In this document: piece by piece, positions 1-8,188 of the stretch
Position numbering within the stretch: position 1 is the first letter of the stretch
How the letters are laid out: every line of letters begins with the position of its first letter
Assembly: GCA_016710095.1 (NCBI GenBank)
Contig: JADJLL010000042.1
Location: 1 to 15,754, forward strand
Origin: Candidatus Eiseniibacteriota bacterium
GTDB lineage: Bacteria; Eisenbacteria; RBG-16-71-46
Reading direction: 5' to 3'
DNA length: 15,754 bases
Translations under genes and position numbers: made by a program
Notes under the pieces: generated by a model
Told to the model about the DNA's origin: nothing
Seen by the model: only the letters and a program-made list of their open reading frames with translations
Database searches by the model: none

Positions 1-492
1 TGGCCGTCGTCGGCTTCGAATCGGGCGAGCCCGAAATCCATGAGCCGTACGGTGCCGTCCTTGCCCAGCATGAGGTTGGAGGAGCGATGTCGCGATCCAT
101 GACGGGGCGTTCCATGCCATGCGCGTGCTCGACGGCGCGCAGCAAGTCGCGGAGCACGATCAGCGCGACTGCGCGTGGCAGAGAGCCCATGCCGCTCGAG
201 CCACTTGCTGAGATCACGCCCTTCGACGAGCTCCATGGCGATGAAGGGCGTCCCTTCGTGTTCGCCGAAACGGAGGATGTGGACGATGTTCGGATGTGAT
301 TCAGCCGAGCGGCGGTCCTCGCCTCGCGCTGAACATCTTCGCCGTGCGCACTTCCTCGGCGAGGTTGGAGAACAGGATCTTGATCGCGACGTGACGGTCG
401 AGCTGGCGATCGTAGGCACGGTAGACATGCGCCATGCCGCCTTGCCGATCGCCGGGAGCTCAATTCATGGTCGCCAGGATCTTCGTGCTCAC
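1..492 (-). CDS. Ser/Thr protein kinase, N-terminal part, frameshifted, runs off left edge
   Basis: Joining the three minus-strand frames gives an ordered Hanks-type kinase. A glycine loop (GKGGMAHVYRAYDRQ) comes first, then VAIKIL with the ATP-binding Lys codon at 379-381, then HPNIVHILRFGEHEGTPF and MELVEGRDLSKWL, then DRDIAP and SNLML, and finally MDFGLARFE with the DFG codons at 30-38. GTG at 492 follows an AAGGA about 12 nt upstream; ATG at 468 is the alternative. The frame breaks just after ATG-468, again in the loop, around helix C, and between DRDIAP and SNLML. The usual HRD histidine is read as Asp (GAT at 95-97), one base from CAT. The activation loop, substrate lobe and any C-terminal sensor lie outside the window. 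It starts 32 bp after the TssC-like gene on the same strand, so the two are probably co-transcribed. The family phosphorylates proteins on Ser/Thr; the target is unknown. The breaks look like sequence errors, but decay cannot be excluded. Confidence 0.85.
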
Positions 493-523
493 GTTCGAGG
501 TGATTCCTTTTCTTCGATCCGCG

Positions 524-1763
524 CTACTCGATCGGCAGCCCGGCACGAACTCCGGCTGCTTGCCCTCGGAAGCGTCACGGTGGGCTTGAGCGTCACGACC
601 GCCGTGCGTTCGCCCGCTTCGTCCGTCTCGACCGCCACGGTGAGCGCTTCGTCCGCGGCGTTCTTCAGCAGCCCGCCGAGATCGGCGCGCAACCGTCACG
701 ATCACGCCGAAGCGTCTTCGTCGCTTGCGCCCCCAGGGCGTCTGAGAGAGCATCGCGCCGCACACCTGCGCGAACCGGGCCGCGGTGAGCTGGTACGACA
801 GCGTGCCTTCGAGCGTGAGCTTGCCCGGCGACAGGCGGTGAATGGTGGTGACGAGCGGCAGGTTCACGGTGGACGCGTTCAGCGCGCCCACGAGCGGCGC
901 GAACGCGCCGTGCGCGAGCGTGAGCATCTGCATCTCGCCGAACGGGATCTCGGTCGCGAGCGCCTGCGACTCGTTCGTCTTCACCGGATAGCCGCGCGTG
1001 GCCATGTTCTCGAACCGGCCGCCCGCGCCCGAAAGGTCGAGCGCGTGGCCGTGCGCGGCGATGCTGCGCGCGGCGCCGCGCCCACGAGCCAGCCGCCGCG
1101 GCCCCAGAGGTACGAGTCGGGGTTCGACTCGGCGCACTTTTCGCCGTCGAACGGCTCGCGCAGCAGGAAGCGATTGAGCGTGAGCGACAGCCAGCGCGCA
1201 TCGTCGGACTTCTGCAGCGCCGCGAATCCCGCGTGCGCCGAGTCGGTGAGCTTGGTCGCGACCTCCTGCATGGCCGCGGCCTGCACGAGGAAGCGCAGGT
1301 CGAGGATGCCGGCGTGCGCGTGCGCGACGACGCACGCCTGCAGGTCGGCCGCCATGGCGCCGAGCGCCGCGAGGTCGGCGACGTCGGACGCCTTGTGCGT
1401 GAAATCGAAGTCGAGCACGACGAGCGTGAGCGGCGGCGCGCCGGACTCGAGCGCCGGCTCGTACAGCTCCTCGCGGAAGCGCGCGACGAGCTGGGCGCGC
1501 GGCACCGACAGCGCCTCGAGCAGCAGCGGCTCGGCCGCGTGCGAGGCGAGCAGGTTGAGCCCGCGCCAGGCGGCTTCGACTCGCTGGGTCTTCGGGTCGT
1601 GGAGCACGGCGTCGGGGGTGCCGGCGCCGGGCAGGGGCAGGGTCAGCCCGAGCGAGGCGAACCACGCGTCGGCGCCCTTCGCTCCCGGCGTGATTTCGGC
1701 CGGATTGCCGCTGTCCACGCCCACATCGGTGACCACGACGATGCGCCAGGGCATCAAGCTCAT
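524..1763 (-). CDS. tssC: TssC-like type VI secretion contractile sheath subunit, frameshifted
   Basis: The composite protein is about 410 residues. Landmarks match the TssC/VipB order: EAAWRGLNLL (sheath EAAWR-GL motif), LYEPALES then LTLVVLDFDF and DVADLAALGAMAA, DDARWLSLTLNRFLLREPF, SYLWGRGGWLVGAA, GAGGRFENMATRGYPVKT, TEIPFGEMQMLTLAHGAF, LSYQLTAARFAQVCGAML, LRADLGGLLKNA, and AVVTLKPTVTLP near the end. TssC polymerises with TssB into the cytoplasmic sheath that contracts to fire the Hcp-VgrG needle. At about 410 residues it is shorter than the usual 490-500, mainly at the N-terminus. The start is ATG at 1763, with AAGGAG six bases upstream (1770-1775). The reading frame must change at about 1070, 690-720, 555 and 535; the last restores a stop at 524. 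An in-frame Pro/Ala/Thr-rich stretch upstream of 1763 could be a longer N-terminus. TssB, TssK and the other core genes are not seen, so a complete system cannot be claimed. Confidence 0.75.
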
Positions 1764-2123
1764 CTCGGACTCCTTGGCAATCGGGGTTTCGGTCGTGGGC
1801 GCGTTCGTCGCGGCCACCGGTGGGGCTCCGGCCGGGGACGTCGACGGGGCCTCCGTCCAAGCCTTGGCGAGGAAGTGTTCGCGCTTGCTTCCCAGCGCTT
1901 CCCGTCGCACCTTGCTCGCGGAGTCGTCCCATTCACGGCCCGGCAGGACGTCGAGGCGATCACGGCAGCGCGGCAACGGATTCCGCGCGGACGCCGCCCA
2001 TCGACGATGCCGCGCGCACGCTACCAGAAATCCACCGGTTTCGGCGGGGCTTCCGCCCACCGTGCGCCAGAGGTACGCACCGACCATGTCACGCTCGCCT
2101 TCGCCCATCCGTAGCGCTCGCTC
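1764..2123. other. Divergent intergenic region between sheath gene and secreted-protein gene
   Basis: This region separates the minus-strand TssC-like gene from the plus-strand secreted-protein gene and should hold both promoters. No convincing -35/-10 pair was found. On the minus strand a stop-free, Lys/Glu- then Pro/Ala/Thr-rich segment continues in frame upstream of ATG 1763 (KVRREALGSKREHFLAKAW, then PVAATNAPTTETP). It may be an N-terminal extension of the sheath protein. The last 40 bases contain ATG 2086, an alternative start for the plus-strand gene. Confidence 0.4.
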
Positions 2124-4978
2124 GTGTTCCTCCCAGTCCGGCTGCTTTCGCTCGTCGCTGGGCTTGCGCTTCGCGCGCCAAGGCGCATGCCGATTGGTGG
2201 AACGCGCACCCACTCGTGCGTCGTCGACCGGCGCGCAGACCGGACCGATCGTCGTGAACGCGCCCAACGGGATCTTCGTCGCGTGGACGGATCGCCGCGA
2301 CACGTCCGGCGTCTGGGTGGATCCGGTGAGCGGTACGGGCCTACAGCTCAATGGAGGCCGGAAGCGCTCGCTCGGCCCGCCTGACCCCACTCGGTCACGG
2401 CGCTCCCCGGTTCGACGGACGGGCACGTTGTTCGTGTGGTCCGGCTCGCGGACGGACACCGCGTTCGTCTACGCCAGCGTCTGGTGAACCGCCTGCCTGC
2501 CTGCCGATGTGTTCGTCGAAGGGCGGTCCGTGTCGCGACCGGCGCAAGGCGCGCGTAGCGACGCCGCGATCGCTGGCGCCGGCTACGGGGGGGGGCATTC
2601 GTCGCGTGGCAGGACTCGCGCAACGGCAACCCCGACATCTTCGCGCAGCACGTGCTCTCCGACGGCACGCTCGCGTGGGGCGCGGGCGGCGTCGTCGTCT
2701 GCAACGACGACAGCACGCAGGAATCCCCGCAGATCGTCGCCGACCGCATCGGCGGCGCGGTCGTGAGCTGGGAAGACCGGCGGCACTCCCACCACTGCAG
2801 ACGTACGTGCGGCGCTTCGCCGTCGAGCGGCGCGCGACGTCAGCGCCAACGGTCTCTCGGTGGACGGCAACGCTCGACCACGCGCGCATCGCCGTGCGAG
2901 CCTGCGCGACGACGATCGTGATCCTTCGGACACGTCGTGCAGCGGCAGCTGTTCCTTGTTCGATGCGCTTCGATTCCGCGGGCAGCGTCGCTTACGCCGC
3001 CGGCAATCGCGCGGTCCCTGTCGGCGAACGCCTCACCAATCTGCCCGGTCGGCGTCGTTCCGCGCCAACGGGCAGGCGACTCTTCTGTCTACGCTTCGCC
3101 GACCAAAGTGCCGCGCGTCAGCCAGCCGGGGTTCGAGCGGCACCGACGCTGGGGCACCATCGCTCTCCGGCGTCGCGCCCGTCGCGGCCTCCGGCGTGGG
3201 CGCGATTCCCGACGGCGCCGACGGCGCGTGGGTCACGTGGACCGACGGCAACGCGGTCCGCACGCAGCACGTGCTCGCCGCGGGCACGCTGCCGATGGGC
3301 AACACGCCCGTCACGATGTCCCCGGCCACGTCGCGCACGCGCGGCAACGCGGCCGGCACGCTGCTGCCGACCGGCGACTTCATCGCCGCGTGGGAAGACG
3401 CCGACACGGGCGGCTCGCCCGACACGAACATCGTCGCAGCGACTCGGGCCGAATCGCGTCGTCGGCGCGTACTGGCGCGTCGTCGCGACCGCGGGCGGCA
3501 ACGGCACGCTCACGCCGGGCGCGGGCACGCACATCGTCGCCGAGCACGATTCGCTGCGCTTCCGCGCGGTCGGCACGGGCGGCTACCACGTGACCACGAT
3601 GCTCGCGGACGGCAATGCCTATCCCGCCGTGCCGAACCTCACGTTCCACGACGTGACCGCGAACCACACGCTCGTCGTGTCGTTCGACAACTCGCCGGTG
3701 ACTTCGCAGGTGATCACGACGCCCGACCAGTTCCAGGGCATCTCGTTCCCGTTCACGTTCTCAGTCGACGCGCCGGCGACGGTGTTCGCCGACGTCTGGC
3801 CGCCAGACGCGACGCGCTGGCGCGTGGGCCGCTGGGATCCCGTCACGAAGCTCTACGACGCGCCGCCCACGCTCGTGCACGTGCGTCCGGCCGAGAGCTA
3901 CTGGTTCGTGACGAAGGTCGCCGACACGCTGAACTTCTCGGGTACCGCCGTGGCCGAGGTGGACTTCACGACGTCGCTCGGCCCGGCGACCGCCGAGTCC
4001 ACCGGCTGGAACCAGATCGCCAATCCGTTCCGCTTCCCGATCGCGGTCTCCGCGCTGCAGGTGCGTGCGGGCGCGGGGGCGTACGAGTCGCTCGTGTCGC
4101 CGTCGCAGACGAGCACCGATCCGGTCGTCATCGGCTGGACGGCCGGCGGTGGCTACCAGCCGGTGAGCACGATGCTCGCCGGCCGCACCTTCTGGGTCTA
4201 CAAGCGCACGCCTGCGAACGTCTCGCTGCGCGTGCCGTTCGAGTACAGCCAGGGCGCGTTCGCGACCGGGCTCGAGCCTCCGGCCGCTCCCGGCGACTGG
4301 TCGGTCTCGCTCGCGCTCTCGCAGGACGGCGCGCCCGACGCGCACGTCTCGATCGGCTCGGGCACGCGCGCGCGCACGTACTCGCGCGTGCCGGTCTCGC
4401 CGGGCCGCGACCTGTCGCTGTGGACGGTCGCCGACGGCGTCGAGCGTTCGTCGGTCGCCGCCGCGGACGAAGGTGCGCTCGCGTTCGACGTCTTCGCGAC
4501 GTCCTCGACCGCGCTCGCGCCGGCGTCGCTGCGTGTCTCGCTCGAAGGTGTGTCTTCGGACCGCGAAGTGACGCTCTCGGACCCGGCCGCCGCCTGGTCG
4601 CGCGTCGTGCACGACGGCGACGTCGTCGCGCTCGCCGTGGGCACCGACCCGCGCCGGCTGGTCGTGCGCATCGCCACGCCCGGCACGGTCGCCGCGGCGG
4701 GGGTGACGGCGTTCCGCGCCGCCGCTCCCAACCCGTTCTCGGACCGCACGGCGCTGTCGTTCGTGCTGGCCACGGCGGGCGATCTCGACGCGCAGGTCTA
4801 CGACGTCACGGGCCGCCGTGTGGCGAACCTGTCACGTCGGGGCCTCGCCGCGGGCGAACACGTCCTCCCGTGGAATGGCCGGGATGCCGCCGGCGTACGG
4901 GTGAAGCCGGGTGTCTACCTGCTCCGCTGGACGGCGGGCGGGCGTTCCGGAACGAGCCGAATCGTGTCCTTGCAGTGA
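2124..4978 (+). CDS. Large secreted protein: propeller-like repeats, InlB-type repeat, FlgD-like C-terminal domain; 5' half frameshifted
   Basis: GTG 2124 opens a hydrophobic leader (FLPVRLLSLVAGLAL). After a frame change come AHADWWNAHPLV and then GPIVVNAPNGIFVAWTDRRD. ATG 2086 with one frameshift is another possible start. The first 1.3 kb carries recurring propeller-like motifs spread over all three frames: FVAWTDRRDTSG, AFVAWQDSRNGNPDIFAQ, AVVSWEDRR, AWVTWTDGNAVRTQHV, FIAAWEDADTGGSPDTN. One break falls at a G9 run (2587-2595). From about 3450 the frame is continuous to TGA 4978. It includes an InlB-like repeat (VVATAGGNGTLTPGAG, then RFRAVGTGGYHVTT), a central beta-rich region, and a FlgD_ig-type end starting AAPNPFSDRTALSF with the YDVTGRRV and GVYLLRW strands. 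Known family behaviour is secretion or surface attachment through this C-terminal domain. The ligand or role is unknown. At least eight frame changes are needed before 3450 and none after. Confidence 0.8.
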
Positions 4979-4992
4979 CCTGACTTGCCTCG

Positions 4993-5013
4993 GCATCGGG
5001 TCAACCCCGATGC
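4993..5013 (+). terminator. Terminator-like hairpin after the secreted-protein gene
   Basis: GCATCGGG (4993-5000) and CCCGATGC (5006-5013) form a perfect 8-bp stem with a 5-nt loop, 14 bases after the upstream stop codon. The tail (TTCGTCGTCG) is poor in T, so termination strength is uncertain. Confidence 0.5.
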
Positions 5014-5085
5014 TTCGTCGTCGCCGCGCCTCGTTCCCTTGGGGCCCGGCTCGGGTTCCCCAAACTTTCTTGGAGGTCGTCCTCG

Positions 5086-5805
5086 ATGAAGTCGTTCCGC
5101 ATGCAGGTGAGCATCCTCGCCGCCGTCGCCCTCGTGTCCATCGCCGCCGTGGCGATCGCCGCCTCGGGCAAGCCCGGTGACAAGCCGGCCGCCGCCGCGG
5201 GCGCGCCCAAGCCGGCCGCCGCGACCGACAAGGCCATCGTCGCGATCGACGCGCAGATCGCCGCCGCGAAGGTGAACAAGGGCGCGCAGGGCTGGAAGAT
5301 GAACCTGCCGATGCCGAAGGCTGTCGCCTTCACGGCCGGCAAGCAGTACTTCGTGCGCATGACGACCAACAAGGGCGACGTGCTGATCCGCTTCATGCCC
5401 GACATCGCGCCGCTGCACGTGACGAACTTCCTCTACCTCACGCGCATCGGCTTCTACGACAACACGCCGTTCCACCGCGTGATCCCCGGCTTCATGGCGC
5501 AGGGCGGCGACCCGACCGGCACGGGCGGCGGCAGCCCGGGCTACGGCTTCGGCGGCGAATTCTCGGATCGGGCCAAGCACGATCGACCGGGTCTGCTCTC
5601 CATGGCCAACGCCGGCCCCGGCACCGATGGCAGCCAGTTCTTCCTCACGTTCGTGCCCACGCCGTGGCTGAACGGCAAGCACACGATCTTCGGCGAAGTC
5701 GTCGAAGGTCTCGACGTGCTGAAGGCGCTCGAAGCGGCCGGCTCGCAGAGTGGCGCTCCGACCGAGAAGCTCACGCTCGACAAGTGCGTGGTCGAGGTCC
5801 GCTAG
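5086..5805 (+). CDS. Secreted cyclophilin-type peptidyl-prolyl cis-trans isomerase
   Basis: The protein is 239 residues. A signal peptide spans about residues 1-26 (MKSFRMQVSILAAVALVSIA, cleaved near AIA-A), followed by a Lys/Pro/Ala linker, so it should act in the periplasm. Cyclophilins catalyse proline cis-trans isomerisation during folding. The catalytic core is intact: FHRVIPGFMAQGGD with R131, F136, M137 and Q139; MANAGPGTDGSQFF with N175 and Q184; and W194 in TPWLNGKHTIFGEV, the tryptophan associated with cyclosporin binding in eukaryotic members. ATG 5086 follows GGAGGT (5072-5077) with 8-nt spacing. It lies 107 bp downstream of the FlgD-type gene, behind a weak terminator-like hairpin, so it probably has its own promoter. 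Its client proteins are unknown. Confidence 0.95.
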   Translation: MKSFRMQVSILAAVALVSIAAVAIAASGKPGDKPAAAAGAPKPAAATDKAIVAIDAQIAAAKVNKGAQGWKMNLPMPKAVAFTAGKQYFVRMTTNKGDVLIRFMPDIAPLHVTNFLYLTRIGFYDNTPFHRVIPGFMAQGGDPTGTGGGSPGYGFGGEFSDRAKHDRPGLLSMANAGPGTDGSQFFLTFVPTPWLNGKHTIFGEVVEGLDVLKALEAAGSQSGAPTEKLTLDKCVVEVR

Positions 5806-5825
5806 TCCTTCGCATCACCGATACA

Positions 5826-5861
5826 CGAAACCCCCGGTCGCTCGCGCGGCCGGGGGTTTCG
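5826..5861. terminator. Bidirectional intrinsic terminator between convergent genes
   Basis: CGAAACCCCCGG (5826-5837) and CCGGGGGTTTCG (5850-5861) form a perfect 12-bp stem around a 12-nt loop. It lies 20 bp after the cyclophilin stop and 20 bp before the end of the convergent TonB receptor gene, so it can serve both. The AAA/TTT ends of the stem give a short U run in either direction. Confidence 0.85.
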
Positions 5862-5881
5862 CTTTGCGTGGCGATGCGCGC

Positions 5882-8188
5882 CTACCAGTCCACGCGCAGC
5901 GCGAACTGCCAGTTCCGCGGGGCCGCGGGCAGCAGCAGCGGGCCGTAGTTCCCGTTCTCGTCGTAGTCCATCCAGCCGCCCGTCGCGTAGCGCACGTCGG
6001 TCGCGTTGAGCACGCGGAACGTGGCCTCGGCGTGCATGCCCGCGACCGACCGCGCGGCGCCCAGCGACAGGTCGAACGTCGTGCGCGGCTCGATCGAGTT
6101 CTCGTCGCTCTCCGTGTTGTCCACGTAGATGCGGCCCGCGTGGTGCGCCTCGGCGCCCAGCGTGAGACCCGAGCGCGAGAGCCGCGCCGACACGTTCGCC
6201 ATCGTCGCGGGCGCGAAGCCGATCGCCTTGCCCGCGTAGCTCACGTCGTCCGCGCTCGTCGGGCCGTAGTGCTCGACGTAGTCCACGAAGTGATGATCGG
6301 CGAGCGTGACGTTCGCGTCGGCGTCGAGCTTCGCGCCGCCGCCGAGCGTGCGCGTGACCGCGCCCGCGAGTTCGAGCCCCTGGTGCACGGACTTCGCGGC
6401 GTTGCCGAGGATCGGGTAGCCGAGGTCGGAGTTGTACTGCCCGGCCCACACGAGCTCGTCGTCGAAGTCCATGCGATACAGGACCGCGCTCGCGGTGGCC
6501 TGCGCCGAGCGCCATGTGGCGCCGGCTTCGTAATCGCGCACGTGCTCGGGCTTGACCAGCGGGTTCTCGTACACGCCGTTCGCGACGTCCACCGTTTCGT
6601 ACAGCGGCAGGCTGCCCGCGCCCTCGGCGTCGTACAGGTCGCGGAACGCGGGCTCGCGCGCGGCCATCGCGAAACTCGCGAACGCGCTCCAGCGCTCGGA
6701 CGGCGTCCACGCGAGCCCGAGCTTCGGGTTCGCGAAGTCGTACGTCTGCGTGAACGCGATGCCGTCGAAGCGGTCGTCGCGCATGCGATAGCCCTGATGG
6801 CGCCACGCGAGGTCGGCGGTGACGCGCACGTCGGGGCGCACGTCCCATTCCTCGCGCGCGAAGAGTCCGGCCGACAGCGTGCGCGGGTGGTAGTCGTAGT
6901 ACGCGACGTCGGGCGCGGTGCCCGGCGTGAGCGCGCTGCCGCTCAGCACGCGGCCCACGTGGCGTCCGTCGTGAAAGCGCAGCTCGCCGCCCAACGTGGT
7001 CGCGCCGCGATCCCACGTGCGGCGCAGGCGCGGCAGCCAGCCGAAGTGGCGGTTCGTCACCTCGCGCCGGCGCACGAGGTCCGTGCGCTCGACCGTGGCG
7101 CGGCCCTGTCCGTCGAGCACGACGTTGCCGTTGCCGTCGAGCGCGTAGTAGTCGTGCGGCGCGAGCGTCGTGTCGGTGGTGAGCCAGGGCGCGAGCCGGT
7201 AATCGGCGAGGCTGCGGCCGAGGCGCTGCTCGTCGTAGTAGCCGCGGCCGTCGAACCAGAACGCGGTCTGCGTGAGCGTCGTGTGCGCGCCGAGCACGCG
7301 CGTGTGCTCGAGCTCGTAGTGCGGCTCGAAGAAGTGATCCTGCTCGCCTTCGTACGCGATCGGGTTGAAGCGGCGATCGCGGTCGGCGTCGCCGGTGACG
7401 CGGCCCTCGAGCCGGTCGCGCGAGACGCCCAGGTAGGCGAGGTGCGTGTTCTCGGGGCCGCCGTACAGGCGGATGTCCCACTGCTGGTCGAGCGTCGTGC
7501 GGCGCGCCGAGAGCGCGTACGACCAGAGCCGCGACCACGAGCGGTCGCGATAGCCGTCGGTCTCGATGCGCGAGTAGCGCCCCTGCACGTTCCAGTCGTT
7601 GCGCAGCACGCCGCTCACGCCCTCGAACGACACGCGGCGCGTGCCGAACGAGCCCACGCTCGTGGACGCCGTGAGCCGCGGCTGGCGCTCGAACGCGCCG
7701 GTCTCGACGTTCACCGTGCCGCCGAGCGCGGCGGCGCCGTAGAGCGCCGCGCCCGCGCCGCGCTGCACGGTGACGGCTTCGGCGGACGCGAACAGGTCCG
7801 GATGATCGATCCACCAGACCTCGTGCGACTCGGGATCGTTGAGCGGGATGCCGTTCACGAGCACGCTGATGCGGCGCTGCGGGAACCCGCGCAGCGTGAG
7901 GTACGAGTACCCGATGCCGTTGCCCGCGTCGGAGTAGGCGTACGCGCCCGGCAGCTTGGCGAGCAGCATGGGCGAGTCCTGCCCGAAGTTGCCGCGGCGG
8001 ATGGCGGCGGCGCCGAGCTTGTCGTTGGCCGTGGCGGAGCGCTCGTCGAAGCGCGTGGTGCTGACCTCGGAGACCGGGAGCACGACGACCCGGCGAAGCG
8101 TGTCGCCGCGGCTTCGGCGCGGCGGGCGTGGCGGCGGCGCGAGCGGCGAGCGGCGAGCAGCACGGGCGGCAGCGGGGAGGGTCTTCAT
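5882..8188 (-). CDS. TonB-dependent outer-membrane receptor, candidate thiamine receptor
   Basis: The protein is 768 residues. The plug domain starts near VVVLPVSEVSTTRFDE and includes PMLLAKLPGAYAY, LTLRGFPQRRISVLVNGIP, and VTVQRGAGAALYGAAALGG followed by TVNVET. The remainder is a beta barrel with many alternating aromatic strands (for example FWFDGRGYYDEQRLGRSL and PAFRDLYDAEGAGSLPLYE). It ends in NWQFALRVDW, a terminal aromatic typical of BAM substrates. The family imports scarce ligands using TonB energy. The start codon overlaps the symporter stop as ATGA (8185-8188), so translation is probably coupled and the TPP riboswitch upstream should control both. Thiamine or a precursor is therefore the likely ligand, by context rather than by any binding residue seen. 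The N-terminus is odd: after MKTLPAAARAA it becomes Arg/Pro-rich instead of a clean signal peptide. A frameshift near 8110-8165 is likely, because other frames give Leu/Ala-rich sequence there. Confidence 0.92.
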   Translation of the reverse strand: MKTLPAAARAARRSPLAPPPRPPRRSRGDTLRRVVVLPVSEVSTTRFDERSATANDKLGAAAIRRGNFGQDSPMLLAKLPGAYAYSDAGNGIGYSYLTLRGFPQRRISVLVNGIPLNDPESHEVWWIDHPDLFASAEAVTVQRGAGAALYGAAALGGTVNVETGAFERQPRLTASTSVGSFGTRRVSFEGVSGVLRNDWNVQGRYSRIETDGYRDRSWSRLWSYALSARRTTLDQQWDIRLYGGPENTHLAYLGVSRDRLEGRVTGDADRDRRFNPIAYEGEQDHFFEPHYELEHTRVLGAHTTLTQTAFWFDGRGYYDEQRLGRSLADYRLAPWLTTDTTLAPHDYYALDGNGNVVLDGQGRATVERTDLVRRREVTNRHFGWLPRLRRTWDRGATTLGGELRFHDGRHVGRVLSGSALTPGTAPDVAYYDYHPRTLSAGLFAREEWDVRPDVRVTADLAWRHQGYRMRDDRFDGIAFTQTYDFANPKLGLAWTPSERWSAFASFAMAAREPAFRDLYDAEGAGSLPLYETVDVANGVYENPLVKPEHVRDYEAGATWRSAQATASAVLYRMDFDDELVWAGQYNSDLGYPILGNAAKSVHQGLELAGAVTRTLGGGAKLDADANVTLADHHFVDYVEHYGPTSADDVSYAGKAIGFAPATMANVSARLSRSGLTLGAEAHHAGRIYVDNTESDENSIEPRTTFDLSLGAARSVAGMHAEATFRVLNATDVRYATGGWMDYDENGNYGPLLLPAAPRNWQFALRVDW

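Noticed and set aside
524..1763. Phage-tail or extracellular injection-system sheath instead of TssC
   Set aside because: The EAAWRGL, RFLLREPF, YLWG and C-terminal VTLKP motifs follow the TssC order, and no phage or eCIS genes are visible. Left as a minor alternative.
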